Shown: positions 26,070 to 35,056 of the stretch, piece by piece | Position numbering within the stretch: position 1 is the first letter of the stretch | Layout: every line of letters starts with the position of its first letter | Assembly: GCF_039839275.1 (NCBI RefSeq) | Contig: NZ_JBDOQP010000001.1 | Span: 558,001-622,000 of the forward strand | Direction of reading: 5' to 3' | Source: Aerobium sp039839275 | Lineage (GTDB): Bacteria > Pseudomonadota > Alphaproteobacteria > Rhizobiales > Rhizobiaceae | DNA: 64,000 nucleotides | Position numbers and translations under genes: made by a program | The notes under the pieces: model-generated | Seen by the model: the letters and a program-made list of their open reading frames with translations, nothing else | What the model was told of the DNA's origin: nothing | Databases searched by the model: none

Positions 26070-26183
26070 CATCTCCCGGGCGCGTTCCTCCTCCCATTAG
26101 CGCCCGCGAGTGTTCCCCTCTGGAGGTTTAGCCTAACGGCACTTCCAACGACTCAGCCGGATCTTTCAGATCCGGCTTTTTTT
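26070..26183 (+). ncRNA. abcR: AbcR-like (alpha-r15) small RNA
   Basis: About 114 bases between the predicted start and a strong terminator. The first hairpin pairs CGGGCGC (26077-26083) with GCGCCCG (26100-26106) and exposes a 16-base loop carrying CCTCCTCCCA, the anti-Shine-Dalgarno type motif typical of AbcR RNAs. A pyrimidine-rich CCCCTCTGG stretch follows. The terminator is AGCCGGATCT (26155-26164) with AGATCCGGCT (26168-26177) and seven T. Position directly after the lsrB/vtlR-type gene matches the Agrobacterium locus. Such Hfq-dependent RNAs repress ABC-transporter mRNAs. Only one copy is seen here. Identification is from motif and position, not alignment. Confidence 0.7.
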
Positions 26184-26593
26184 CTTTTAGCTCCCGCTCA
26201 TCAACTGAATTTGGCGCCGGTCCAACCTGGACGGCGGGTAACCCTGCTTTGCTCTGCTTCAGGAGCGGAGCTGGTGACAGGGGAAGCCTGAGAGCGCGAT
26301 CTGGCTTTGTTGCAGTGCAGTACCGGTCATGTAACGGTGACACGTAACCCCACGTAACCTGCACGCGAGGCCAGAACACCCCTATGTACGGCTCAGGGCG
26401 CGGTGAGGCATGCAGGCATTGCGAGATGGGGGCATCTCTCTTTGCCTGTCACGCTCACTGCGTCCATGAGTTTCCGCCGGCCACCCGCCGGCATCATTGC
26501 GGCGGACCTGCCGAGATCGTTTCATCCGATCGTGGTCTGCATCAAACGGCGCCGGTCCAAGACCCGGCGCCGTTTGCGTTTTCGGCCCCCGCC
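26184..26593. other. Intergenic region with inverted repeat
   Basis: About 400 bases between the sRNA and the end of the EF-G-like gene. No gene is supported; an open frame crossing 26128-26379 on the minus strand overlaps the sRNA and has no family look. A perfect inverted repeat AAACGGCGCCGG / CCGGCGCCGTTT (26544-26555, 26564-26575) just beyond the EF-G-like stop probably terminates that gene. CACGTAAC occurs twice near 26341 and 26352. Confidence 0.45.
26544..26575 (-). terminator. Likely terminator of EF-G-like gene
   Basis: Twelve-base perfect inverted repeat with an eight-base loop, 19 bases past the stop codon on the minus strand. The T-tract is short, so efficiency is uncertain. Confidence 0.55.
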
Positions 26594-28639
26594 TCAGGCA
26601 GCCTTTCCCTGGGCGTTCATGATGTCGTCGGCAATTCGCCCCGTCAGTTCGGCCATGTGATCGAAGCGGGTCACGTAGGTTGCGACACCCGCGGTTGCCG
26701 AGCGCAATTCGACGATGAGGTTGCCGATCTCCGCTTGCGGCATCATGGCTTCAACGACGTCCCAACCATCCCATCCCGGCCTACCGTCGAAGCCGAGAAT
26801 CTGGCCACGGCGCTGCGGGACGAGTGCCGTGACTTTCGCGGTCGTATCCGAAGGCGTGTAGATTTCGACCCTGAGGATGGGCTCCAGAAGGACGGGCGAA
26901 CAGGCGGCCATTCCTTCCTTCATGCCCAGGCGCGCGGCCTGCTGGAACGCCATGTCGGAGGAGTCGACAGTGTGGTACGAGCCGTCCGCGAGGTTGACGC
27001 CGACATCGACCACGGGAAAGCCGAGCGGGCCGGCCCTCAGATAGTCCCTGACGCCCGCCTCGACCGAAGGTATGTACTGCTTGGGGACGACCCCGCCGGT
27101 TATGGTGTCCGTAAACTCGAATCCGGAGCCGCGGGGCAGGGGCTTAATGTCAAGGACGACATCGCCGAACTGGCCATGTCCGCCGGACTGCTTCTTGTGT
27201 CGACCGCGCTGGGTGACCGATTTGCGGATGGTTTCGCGATAGGGCACCTGGGGCGCATGCGAGTCGATCGCGATCTGGTATTTCCCTTCGAGGCGCTCGA
27301 CGGTGACCCGCAGATGCATCTCGCCATGTCCCGAGATGATCGTCTCGCCGGTTTCCTGGTTCTGTTCCATCGACAGCGACGGGTCCTCTTGGACCAGCTT
27401 CTGCAATCCGGCGGAGAGCTTGACGTCATCCTTGCGCTCGCGTGGTCGCAGGGCAGCGACATAGACCGGCGACGGCGGCTGCAGCGTGACGAGCGGGGCG
27501 ACGCTGCCCCCCATCTTCAGCGTGTCGCCGGTCGCGATGGCGTCGAGCTTGCCGAGCGCCACGGTCTCGCCCTCACCGGTACTTGCGAGCTTGTTCTGGT
27601 CCTTGCCGAGCATCTGATACAGACCGGATACCTTGCCGGAAGCACCGCTCGACGATGTCACTTCCTTGCCGTCTGCCACCTGGCCAGCGAGAACGCGGGC
27701 GATCGACAGCTTGCCGCCATGCGCGGTGTGGAGCGTCTTCATCACCTGCATCAGCGGCTTGTCGCCATCAGCACCCAGCCTGGCACGCGTGGCTTCGACA
27801 TCGGGTGCATCATGCCGGATCGCCTTGAGCAACCTCAGGACGCCATTTCCCTTCTCCGCCGCGCCGATGAGGACCGGCGTGATCGCCCCGTCGCGAAGAT
27901 CGGCCGACAGGTCGTCGAAGATCGCGTCGCGCGGCGGTTCGATCTCTTCCAGCAATTGCTCCATGAGACCGTCGTCGTGATCGGCCAGGGCCTCGAGCAT
28001 CGAGAAGCGCGCCTCGATCTCGCGTGCCTTTTCGTCGTCGGGAATGTCCGCGATCGTGCTCTCCGCGTGCTCGCGGTAGATATAGGCGCGCTCCAGGGCC
28101 AAGTCGATCGAGCCGACCACGATCCCGTCCTGGCGCAGCGGTATCTGGCGCAGCATGAGCGGCGTCGTGCTGGCCGGCTGCAACAGTTTCAGCGTGTCTC
28201 TCACACCGGCCGACGCGCGGTCGATCTTGTTGAGGAATAGCATGCGCGGCACACCCATTTCGTCGAGTTGCCGCATGATGAGTTGCAGGGCGGGAAACTT
28301 CTTCTCGTCCGGTTCCGCAACGACGATCGCGATGTCGCACGCAGCCAGTATCGGCTGGGTCTCGAATGCGAATTCGATCGATCCGGGACAATCGACGAAG
28401 GTGATGCTCTCGCCCATGAATTCGGTGGTCGCGAACGTCGCCTCGACGCTCATCTGGTGGGCGCGTGCCTCCGGCGAGTTGTCGCCGACGGTGCCGCCCG
28501 CAGATACCGCGTTTTGTCTTGGAATGGCGCCCGTTCGCGCCAGCAGTGCTTCAAGAAGCGTTGTCTTCCCGCTCGCAAAGGGACCGACGATGGCTACGCA
28601 TTTCGGTCCCTTGCGTCGTTCTCCGGCTCTTTTACCCAT
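26594..28639 (-). CDS. Elongation factor G-like GTPase (EF-G paralogue)
   Basis: A 681-residue translational GTPase. The P-loop (GPFASGKTT) is at residues 19-27; DCPG and LNKIDRA are the G3 and G4 motifs. Domains II-V are present, ending in the EF-G C-domain. It is shorter than canonical EF-G and its N-terminus (KRAGERRKGPKCVAIVGPFASG) differs from the FusA start, so it is the divergent paralogue found in many rhizobia rather than the housekeeping factor; no ribosomal genes adjoin it. It may act in ribosome recycling or be a specialised factor; function unproven. Confidence 0.87.
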   Translation of the reverse strand: MGKRAGERRKGPKCVAIVGPFASGKTTLLEALLARTGAIPRQNAVSAGGTVGDNSPEARAHQMSVEATFATTEFMGESITFVDCPGSIEFAFETQPILAACDIAIVVAEPDEKKFPALQLIMRQLDEMGVPRMLFLNKIDRASAGVRDTLKLLQPASTTPLMLRQIPLRQDGIVVGSIDLALERAYIYREHAESTIADIPDDEKAREIEARFSMLEALADHDDGLMEQLLEEIEPPRDAIFDDLSADLRDGAITPVLIGAAEKGNGVLRLLKAIRHDAPDVEATRARLGADGDKPLMQVMKTLHTAHGGKLSIARVLAGQVADGKEVTSSSGASGKVSGLYQMLGKDQNKLASTGEGETVALGKLDAIATGDTLKMGGSVAPLVTLQPPSPVYVAALRPRERKDDVKLSAGLQKLVQEDPSLSMEQNQETGETIISGHGEMHLRVTVERLEGKYQIAIDSHAPQVPYRETIRKSVTQRGRHKKQSGGHGQFGDVVLDIKPLPRGSGFEFTDTITGGVVPKQYIPSVEAGVRDYLRAGPLGFPVVDVGVNLADGSYHTVDSSDMAFQQAARLGMKEGMAACSPVLLEPILRVEIYTPSDTTAKVTALVPQRRGQILGFDGRPGWDGWDVVEAMMPQAEIGNLIVELRSATAGVATYVTRFDHMAELTGRIADDIMNAQGKAA

Positions 28640-28791
28640 GATGACCTGACCTCCCTCTCACGCGTTTCCTCATGAGCGGCGGCCGGCCTTCGACCGTCGC
28701 AGGGCCTCAACGGCCCTACGGCCGTCCCGGGCCATATATCATCGTCCCACGAGTGCGGGATCAGGGCAAGAGGAGAGAGTCCGGTTGCCAG

Positions 28792-30324
28792 TCAGCTCGC
28801 AAGGGCGCGTTCAGGCTGCTGCAGGCTTTCGAAGAAGGCCTGCAACTGTTTCTTCGGTGCGGGGCGCGCGATGTGAAAGCCCTGGAAGCGATTGCAGCCG
28901 GCGGCCTTCGCCAGCGCCAGATCGGTTTCGGTCTCGACCCCTTCCGCGACGATCACCAGTTGCTGGATGCTGGCGATCTGCGTCAGTGCGGAGACGAAGA
29001 CGCGCGCGACTTCGTCCTCAGCGAGGCTCTGGATGTAGCTCCTGTCGATCTTGATCGCGTCGATCGGCAGCGATTTGAGGTAGTTGAAGCCGCAGAAGCC
29101 GGTGCCGAAATCGTCCAGGGCGACGCGGAAGCCCATGGCGCGTGCGGTTTCCAGCCGTCGGAGGATTTCCGGCGTCGCGCTGGTGGCCGCCGTTTCGGTG
29201 ATCTCGAGCACGAAGCGGCTGGCGGATTGTCCGGTCTCGCGCAGGACGCGACCAAGCATCGCGACGAACTCGTCGCGCTTGAGCTGTTCGGCCGAGACAT
29301 TGATGCTGATGCGGCAGACGGGCAGATCATCGATGTCGAGGCAGGCGCGGCGAAACACCCAGGCGCCGAGCGTGTCGATGAGGTTTGTTTCCTCGGCGAT
29401 CGGCACGAATTCGCTCGGCGGTATCAGGCCGCGCACCGAGTGGCGCCAGCGCACCAGCCCCTCGACCGCATAAAGGGTACCGTCGGCATTGATCACCGGC
29501 TGATAGTGCAGCTCAAGCTCGTTGAGGTAGATCGCTGCGCGCAATTCCCGTTCGATGAAGCGCCGATGGCGCTTGTGCGCGGAAAATGCCGTGTCGTAGA
29601 CCGTCAGGCGCCCCCGGCCGGCCGCCTTGCTTTCGTAAAGCGCGAGGTCGGCAAGCAGCATCAGTTCCTTCGACTGGGATGCGTGGAGGGGTGCCAGCGC
29701 CGCGCCGATCGAGGCGCTCAGCGAGACCACGTGATTGTCGTAGGTGACGCCGTTGCGCAAGATTTCTTCCAGGCGATGGGCGCGGATCGTGGTGCTGGGC
29801 ACATCGCAGTTATTGAGCAGGATGGCGAACTCGTCGCCGCCGAGCCGGCCGACCAGACCATCGGGAAAAAGTCGCTGGATCGTCCGCACGAGATGCACGA
29901 GCACCGTGTCGCCGAATGGGTGCCCGAAGCTGTCGTTCAGTTGCTTGAAGTGGTCGAGGTCAACGAGGACCAGTGTCGCCTGCTTCGGCGCCAGCGCGCG
30001 GCCGAGTGCCCTTTGCACCTCTTCGAGGAACGGCCCACGCATCATCGCGCCGGTGAGCGCATCCGTGCGCATCATCCGCACCGTCTCCTCCTCAATGGCC
30101 GACGCGTCTTTCAGGCGGCGACGGATCGATCGTTGAAGCAGGACAAATCCAACGATCGCGAGAAGATTTGCGGCGAGGCAGAACGCCAGCGCCCAGGCGA
30201 GGAACCCGGCGCCGCCAATCGCCCAGATCGAGCTTGCCAGCGTCAGTGCGGATGCGATGAAGAGGATCTGCAACGCGTGGTAGCCGCGTTTGCTGTGATT
30301 GCTGATGCTGGTAAAGATGCTCAT
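28792..30324 (-). CDS. Membrane GGDEF-EAL protein
   Basis: A 510-residue cyclic-di-GMP enzyme. Two membrane helices (about 18-62) precede a GGDEF domain with intact GGDEF at 162-166 and an EAL domain with EGL at 288-290. The EAL catalytic residues look present: INVSAEQL, ITET, LDDFGTGF, KIDRSY and AEGVET. So it could both make and break c-di-GMP, or one domain may regulate the other. The ATG at 30324 is chosen because the first helix then begins near residue 18. Single gene. Confidence 0.88.
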   Translation of the reverse strand: MSIFTSISNHSKRGYHALQILFIASALTLASSIWAIGGAGFLAWALAFCLAANLLAIVGFVLLQRSIRRRLKDASAIEEETVRMMRTDALTGAMMRGPFLEEVQRALGRALAPKQATLVLVDLDHFKQLNDSFGHPFGDTVLVHLVRTIQRLFPDGLVGRLGGDEFAILLNNCDVPSTTIRAHRLEEILRNGVTYDNHVVSLSASIGAALAPLHASQSKELMLLADLALYESKAAGRGRLTVYDTAFSAHKRHRRFIERELRAAIYLNELELHYQPVINADGTLYAVEGLVRWRHSVRGLIPPSEFVPIAEETNLIDTLGAWVFRRACLDIDDLPVCRISINVSAEQLKRDEFVAMLGRVLRETGQSASRFVLEITETAATSATPEILRRLETARAMGFRVALDDFGTGFCGFNYLKSLPIDAIKIDRSYIQSLAEDEVARVFVSALTQIASIQQLVIVAEGVETETDLALAKAAGCNRFQGFHIARPAPKKQLQAFFESLQQPERALAS

Positions 30325-30460
30325 GCCCCGCCGCCCGATATCCGCGCTTATCGGCTGCAATCTAGGGTGGGGTCTTTAAAGACCGGTTGCTCGTATATGA
30401 AAGTTTTGTGACGCACGGCGTTTTCGCCGCGCGTCTTTCTAGCGGATCGGGCGCTTCATC

Positions 30461-31663
30461 TCAGACGAGCGAGCCTGCAAAGCGCTGGATCCGCGTGCAT
30501 GCTTCTTCCAACGCTTCGTCAGACGCCGCGTAGGAAATCCGGAAATTGGGTCCGAGCCCGAAGGCCGAGCCGTGAACTACCGCGACGCCTTCGGCTTCGA
30601 GCAGTTCTGTAATGAAGTCCTCGTCGGTCTCGATCACCTTGCCCGACGGGGACGTCTTGCCGATCAGGCCGGCACATGACGGATAGACGTAGAACGCGCC
30701 CTCCGGCGTGGGGCAGGTGATGCCGCGCGCCTGGTTGAGCATGCCGACGACGAGATCGCGACGGCCCTGGAAGACCGCCTTGTTGGTGGCGATGAAGTCC
30801 TGCGGACCGTTGAGCGCTTCGACCGATGCCCATTGCGCGATGGTGCAGGCCCCTGATGTCTGCTGCCCCTGGATCATGTCCATCGCCTTGATGAGCTGGA
30901 CGGGACCGGCTGCGTACCCGATGCGCCAGCCGGTCATGGCATAGGCCTTGGAAACCCCGTTCATCGTCAGCGTGCGGTCGTAGAGCGCCGGTTCGACCTC
31001 TGCGATCGTCTTGAAGACGAAGTCGCCATAAGTCAGATGCTCGTACATGTCGTCAGTGAGCGTCCAGACATGCGGGTGCTTCATGAGCACATCGGCGAGC
31101 GCGCGGAGCTCGGCCTCCGTATAGGCCGCACCCGACGGATTTGACGGCGAGTTCATCAGCAACCACTTCGTCTTCGGCGTGATCGCTTGCTCCAGCACCG
31201 CCGCCGTCAACTTGAAACCGTTGTCGATCGACGTGTCGGCAAAGACCGAGGTGCCGCCGCAGATGGCGACCATCTCGGGATAGCTGACCCAGTAGGGACG
31301 CGGGATGATGACCTCGTCGCCGGGGTTGAGCGTCGCCATGAAGGCGTTGAACAGGATCTGCTTGCCGCCCGTGCCGACGATGGTCTGTTCGGGCTTGTAG
31401 TCAAGATTGTTCTCGCGCTTGAACTTGGCGGCGATTGCCTCGCGCAGAGGCGCGATGCCGGAGACCGGCGGATACTTGGTTTCGCCGCGCCTGATCGCCT
31501 CGACAGCAGCGTCCTTGATGTTATCCGGCGTGTCGAAATCCGGCTCTCCAGCGCCGAGGGAGATCACATTCCGCCCTTTTGCCTTCAAGTCGCGCGCTTT
31601 CTGCGTCACCGCGATCGTGGCGGAGGGCTTTACGCGTGAAAGGGCGTCGGCGAGGAAGGCCAT
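30461..31663 (-). CDS. Aspartate aminotransferase (class I/II PLP enzyme)
   Basis: A 400-residue PLP aminotransferase, matching the rhizobial AatA group. PLP Lys239 is in NGVSKAYAMTGWRIGY, with the Asn/Asp motifs NSPSNPSGA and DDMYEHL. It interconverts aspartate and oxaloacetate in the cytosol. The ATG at 31663 gives the family N-terminus (MAFLADALSRVKPSATIAVTQKA); the longer frame adds 25 unrelated residues. Single gene, divergent from the tandem EAL genes. Confidence 0.92.
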   Translation of the reverse strand: MAFLADALSRVKPSATIAVTQKARDLKAKGRNVISLGAGEPDFDTPDNIKDAAVEAIRRGETKYPPVSGIAPLREAIAAKFKRENNLDYKPEQTIVGTGGKQILFNAFMATLNPGDEVIIPRPYWVSYPEMVAICGGTSVFADTSIDNGFKLTAAVLEQAITPKTKWLLMNSPSNPSGAAYTEAELRALADVLMKHPHVWTLTDDMYEHLTYGDFVFKTIAEVEPALYDRTLTMNGVSKAYAMTGWRIGYAAGPVQLIKAMDMIQGQQTSGACTIAQWASVEALNGPQDFIATNKAVFQGRRDLVVGMLNQARGITCPTPEGAFYVYPSCAGLIGKTSPSGKVIETDEDFITELLEAEGVAVVHGSAFGLGPNFRISYAASDEALEEACTRIQRFAGSLV

Positions 31664-31848
31664 CTTGAAATCTCCATTCGGGAATGACCGCCTTGGTGCG
31701 GCCGGCTGCTTAATGTCGCATCGGACCGCGAATCGCAAGCGCGGATGCTGTCGACGATGCCCCCGCGCGGGCTTTTAAATCTTAACAGATGATAAAGTGT
31801 TGGATGGGATCATGCGCCCAGCGAGCGGGGCGCTATGAGGAAAGAGCA

Positions 31849-32769
31849 ATGTCACGCGGCGCCGAACAAGTTCACATCGCTGAGCAGGAAGACGGCACCT
31901 TTCAGGCTCTGTGGGGACCGTTCGTCTTGCGTTCGGCGTTCCAGCCGATTTTTCGGTTTGTCGAGGGCAGGCTTGAAATTCGAGCATTCGAGGGGCTGAT
32001 CCGCCCGTTCAGGGACGGGCAGGATGTTTCTCCCCCGGTCTTCTTCCGTTCGATCCCGGCAGGCGATCGCTTGCATGTGGAAACGTTGACGCGAAACCTG
32101 CACCTGCTTAACGCCGGGCGATTCCTCGACCCGGCAACGATGCTGTTCGTCAATTTCGATCCGTCGGTTTTTCTCGATCGCGAGATGACGATGATCGCCC
32201 TGCGCGAGATGCGCAAGACGCTGCATCGCTCGGGCATCGATGCCCGCCGCGTGGTCTGCGAGGTGACAGAGCAGAAATCCGCGTCCGAGGCCGCGCTAGC
32301 CGCCTTCGTCGGCGCGTTGCGTGATCACGGGTTCCAGATCGCGGTCGACGATTACGGCGCCGAGGATTCCGACATGGAGCGGGTGGCCGCCCTGAAGCCG
32401 GACATCGTGAAATTCGACGCACAGTGGATCTCGCGCCTGATGGATACCAGGCCAGGCGTGGCGCTGCTTTCGGTGATGGTCGGCGACTTCGCGGGACGCG
32501 GCATCACCGTCGTCTTCGAGGGTCTGGAAGAGCCGTGGCAGCTCGAACTGGCCGAGCAGGTTGGCGCTCACATGGTGCAGGGCTACGTCCTCGCGAGGCC
32601 CGAACTTGCGCCGACCAGCTTCTCGGCCTTTCTCGCCCGGGGCGGCGATGGTTCGATGTTGGTATCCCCAGCGCCGGACCCTGCTCGCGCATACGGTGGC
32701 CTTGCCAAGGACGCGCCGCGTCGTGTTATGCAGGGCGCCAAGCCGTTTGGCCGCCGCTTCTCGACATGA
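31849..32769 (+). CDS. Stand-alone EAL domain protein
   Basis: A 306-residue protein with a single EAL-type domain and no membrane segment. The catalytic set of a c-di-GMP phosphodiesterase can be matched: Glu48 (EGL), Asn102 (VNFDPS), Glu138 (CEVTE), Asp167-Asp168 (VDDYG), Lys188 (VKFD), Glu224 (FEGLEE) and Gln244 (VQGY). AGGAAAGAGC precedes the ATG. Its stop overlaps the start of a second EAL-like gene by four bases (ATGA), so the two are translationally coupled. Confidence 0.85.
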   Translation: MSRGAEQVHIAEQEDGTFQALWGPFVLRSAFQPIFRFVEGRLEIRAFEGLIRPFRDGQDVSPPVFFRSIPAGDRLHVETLTRNLHLLNAGRFLDPATMLFVNFDPSVFLDREMTMIALREMRKTLHRSGIDARRVVCEVTEQKSASEAALAAFVGALRDHGFQIAVDDYGAEDSDMERVAALKPDIVKFDAQWISRLMDTRPGVALLSVMVGDFAGRGITVVFEGLEEPWQLELAEQVGAHMVQGYVLARPELAPTSFSAFLARGGDGSMLVSPAPDPARAYGGLAKDAPRRVMQGAKPFGRRFST

Positions 32770-33617
32770 CCATGATGACATCTATCGACCTGGCAATCTC
32801 CGCAGACGAAATCGGCATCCGCAGTGCCCGCCACGGTGAAATGCTGTTGCGGAGCGCCTTTCAGCTCATCTACCGCACGTCCGATGATACTTTCGAGGGG
32901 ATCGCCGCAGAAGGTTTCGTCCGCATTTTCCGAAGCGGCCAGACCGTTGAACCACTGTCCTACCTCGACCATTTGCCGGCACAGGATCATGTCTTCGCGA
33001 CGCGTCTGGCGACGGCACTCCACATCGCCAACCATGGCAATATCGGCATAGACGGGCTCGACCACATCCTGGCGATCAGATCTCCCGTCGGGCTGATTTC
33101 GCCGGAGGCCGTGTCGCATCTGTTGACGGAGACGGGCATGGATGCCTCGCGGCTCATCTGTCTGGTGCGGGACGCGGTTTCGCTCCAATCCCATGAAATC
33201 CGGACGATTGCAGACGAGTTCAGGTCTCTTGGCGCGCGCATCGCAATGGCTTCCAGCGGCCAGCCCGACCTTCAGGCGATCCGGTCCGGCAGGCCGGACA
33301 TTGTCAGCATCGATGGCGCCTGGTTCAGGCGGGTCTGTCTCAATGTGAGCGCGATGCGCCTTCTGTGCAGCTTTGTGGGAGGGCTGCGGGCCGACGGCAT
33401 CACCGTGCTGATCGACGGTATCGAGACGCGTTCGCAACTGCGCGCCGCCGTCGACACGGGAGCCGACCTTCTGCGCGGCTATCTGTTCGGCCGGCCACAA
33501 CTGGCTGGAACCGTACCGCCCGATGCGGTTCTCGACCGGGCCAAACTGCTCTCCGGCGGCGGCGGGGTGGTGTCGCTGTTCGATGCCGGTGTCCGCCGCA
33601 CCCATCAAGCCGGCTGA
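32766..33617 (+). CDS. Degenerate EAL-like protein
   Basis: A 283-residue relative of its upstream neighbour that has lost nearly the whole phosphodiesterase active site. Only the first Glu (EGF, residues 49-51) remains. The Asn (VNFDPS) is replaced in ILAIRSPV, the Glu of CEVTE in CLVRD, both Asps of VDDYG in MASSG, the Lys of VKFD by Ser (VSID), the Glu of FEGLEE by Asp, and the Gln of VQGY by Arg. The fold appears kept: GADLLRGYLFGRPQL closes the barrel. It is probably a c-di-GMP receptor or protein partner, not an enzyme. Coupled by ATGA overlap. Confidence 0.82.
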   Translation: MTMMTSIDLAISADEIGIRSARHGEMLLRSAFQLIYRTSDDTFEGIAAEGFVRIFRSGQTVEPLSYLDHLPAQDHVFATRLATALHIANHGNIGIDGLDHILAIRSPVGLISPEAVSHLLTETGMDASRLICLVRDAVSLQSHEIRTIADEFRSLGARIAMASSGQPDLQAIRSGRPDIVSIDGAWFRRVCLNVSAMRLLCSFVGGLRADGITVLIDGIETRSQLRAAVDTGADLLRGYLFGRPQLAGTVPPDAVLDRAKLLSGGGGVVSLFDAGVRRTHQAG

Positions 33618-33695
33618 AGCAGGCAACAATTCTTGTCATTGGAGCGGAACCGCGTCAGCGACTAGGGTCGCGCCAGAATATTGGAGGCGATCGCG

Positions 33696-34307
33696 ATGCT
33701 TACGCTCTACGGAATGCCAGACAGCGGCAACTGCTACAAGCCGAGATTGCTGCTTGCGAAGCTCGGCAGACCGTTCCGCCACGTCCAGGTCAATTCGGTG
33801 AGCGGCGAAACCCGCACGGCCGCCTATCTCGCCAAGAATCCGAACGGAAAGGTCCCGCTGCTCGAACTGGACGATGGAAGGCGCCTGGCGGAATCGAACG
33901 CGATCCTGCTTCATCTTTCGGAGGGGACCCGCTACCTTCCTACCGATGCATATCAAAGGGCGCTGGTGTTCCAGTGGCTGTTCTTCGAACAGTACAGCCA
34001 TGAGCCATACATCGCGGTGCGCCGCGCCTTGCTGAAATACCCGGCCCGGGCGGATCAAGCGACGCCCGACCGCATGGCACATCTCCTCGATGCCGGACAC
34101 GGCGCACTTGGCGTGATGGAAACGCAGCTCAGAGTGTCGCGGTTCATCGCGGGGGATGCGCTGACCGTGGCCGACATCGCGCTGTTCGCCTACACGCAGG
34201 ATGCCGCTTTCGCAGGGTATGAGATAGCGCGCTTCCCAGGCGTGACGGCATGGCTCGATCGCGTCCGTGCCGACGAGGGGCACGTGCCGCTCGACTGGTT
34301 GCCGTGA
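33696..34307 (+). CDS. Glutathione S-transferase family protein
   Basis: A 203-residue GST with an N-terminal thioredoxin-like domain (MLTLYGMPDSGNCYKPRLLLAKLG, NPNGKVPLLELDDGRRLAESNAILLHL) and a helical C-terminal domain ending in the typical DALTVADIALFAY motif. The family Ser/Cys position near residue 10-12 (SGNC) is the likely glutathione contact. GGAGG eight to ten bases upstream decides for the ATG at 33696. Substrate unknown. Confidence 0.9.
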   Translation: MLTLYGMPDSGNCYKPRLLLAKLGRPFRHVQVNSVSGETRTAAYLAKNPNGKVPLLELDDGRRLAESNAILLHLSEGTRYLPTDAYQRALVFQWLFFEQYSHEPYIAVRRALLKYPARADQATPDRMAHLLDAGHGALGVMETQLRVSRFIAGDALTVADIALFAYTQDAAFAGYEIARFPGVTAWLDRVRADEGHVPLDWLP

Positions 34308-34591
34308 GGCAACCGCACGTGGAGTAACAAGGAGTGCGGCGAGCCGCAGGCGGATGCGTGTTCAAATGGCTGGTGACCCGCACAGCCCCGGTCAGCCGCG
34401 CAATCGGCAATCGGCTGGCCGCGCGTCGCGCGGCTGCCAGTACATCCGTGACTTGCCGCGTTTAGTCGACCCAAGTCGACGCCGCATACAGCCAGCCGTT
34501 ATTGCCGAAGGCCCCCGACCAGCGCGAGCGCTGCCTTACTGAAAAGGAAGGATCAAGCGTGTCACCTTCGCGATCCACGTCGGGTTGATCG
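34308..34591. other. Intergenic region, no confirmed gene
   Basis: About 280 bases. A short minus-strand frame (stop near 34464) encodes about 37-50 residues ending in GNNGWLYAASTWVD, protein-like but without a good start or ribosome site; it may be a relic. Nothing else stands out. Confidence 0.3.
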
Positions 34592-34849
34592 TTAAGTGGG
34601 AGTGCGCTGGTGCCGATTCAAGAGGCGGTGGCCAGCGTGGACGCGCCACTCCAGACCGCAGGGGCGCTCTTTTGCGAGGGTTGCGACCACGTCGTTCAGT
34701 TCGTCGACGTCGACGTAATAGAAGCGCGAAAGCTGCACCGCGATCTCGTCATGTTCGAACCCTCGCGCCATGAGAAATTCGGCTGCAACGACAAGCTCGG
34801 CACGCTCGGTCAGTCGGCGCTTGGCGGAGTCATCAGATGGAAGCAGCAT
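34592..34849 (-). CDS. Small conserved hypothetical protein
   Basis: An 85-residue helical protein of no recognised family. The ATG at 34849 has GGGGAA eight bases upstream and is favoured over an in-frame ATG at 34879. Notable stretches are LTERAELVVAAEFLMARGFEHDEIAVQLSRFYYVDVDELNDVV, which resemble a winged or three-helix fold. Similar 80-residue proteins occur in Rhizobiales. No partner genes. Confidence 0.65.
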   Translation of the reverse strand: MLLPSDDSAKRRLTERAELVVAAEFLMARGFEHDEIAVQLSRFYYVDVDELNDVVATLAKERPCGLEWRVHAGHRLLNRHQRTPT

Positions 34850-35056
34850 GGTGTTGTTCCCCCGTCGCTCTTTTGTCATGTCGCATGACAGATTTGCCCG
34901 AACCTTGCGGAACCCGGAACACAGACGATAACTGGGAAAAACTCATTCGAATCGCAAATGCAACCGAATCGAGAGCATCAGTATGACATGGACTGGAATA
35001 TTCACAACATTCCCTCATTGCCTAAAGGGAAGACGCAACGGCAGGATGGCGTGGAT

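Noticed and set aside
26128..26379. Minus-strand open frame of 83 codons
   Set aside because: Overlaps the terminator and body of the AbcR-like RNA and has no family resemblance.
26384..28240. Plus-strand open frame of 618 codons
   Set aside because: Shadow of the EF-G-like gene on the opposite strand; no domain is visible.
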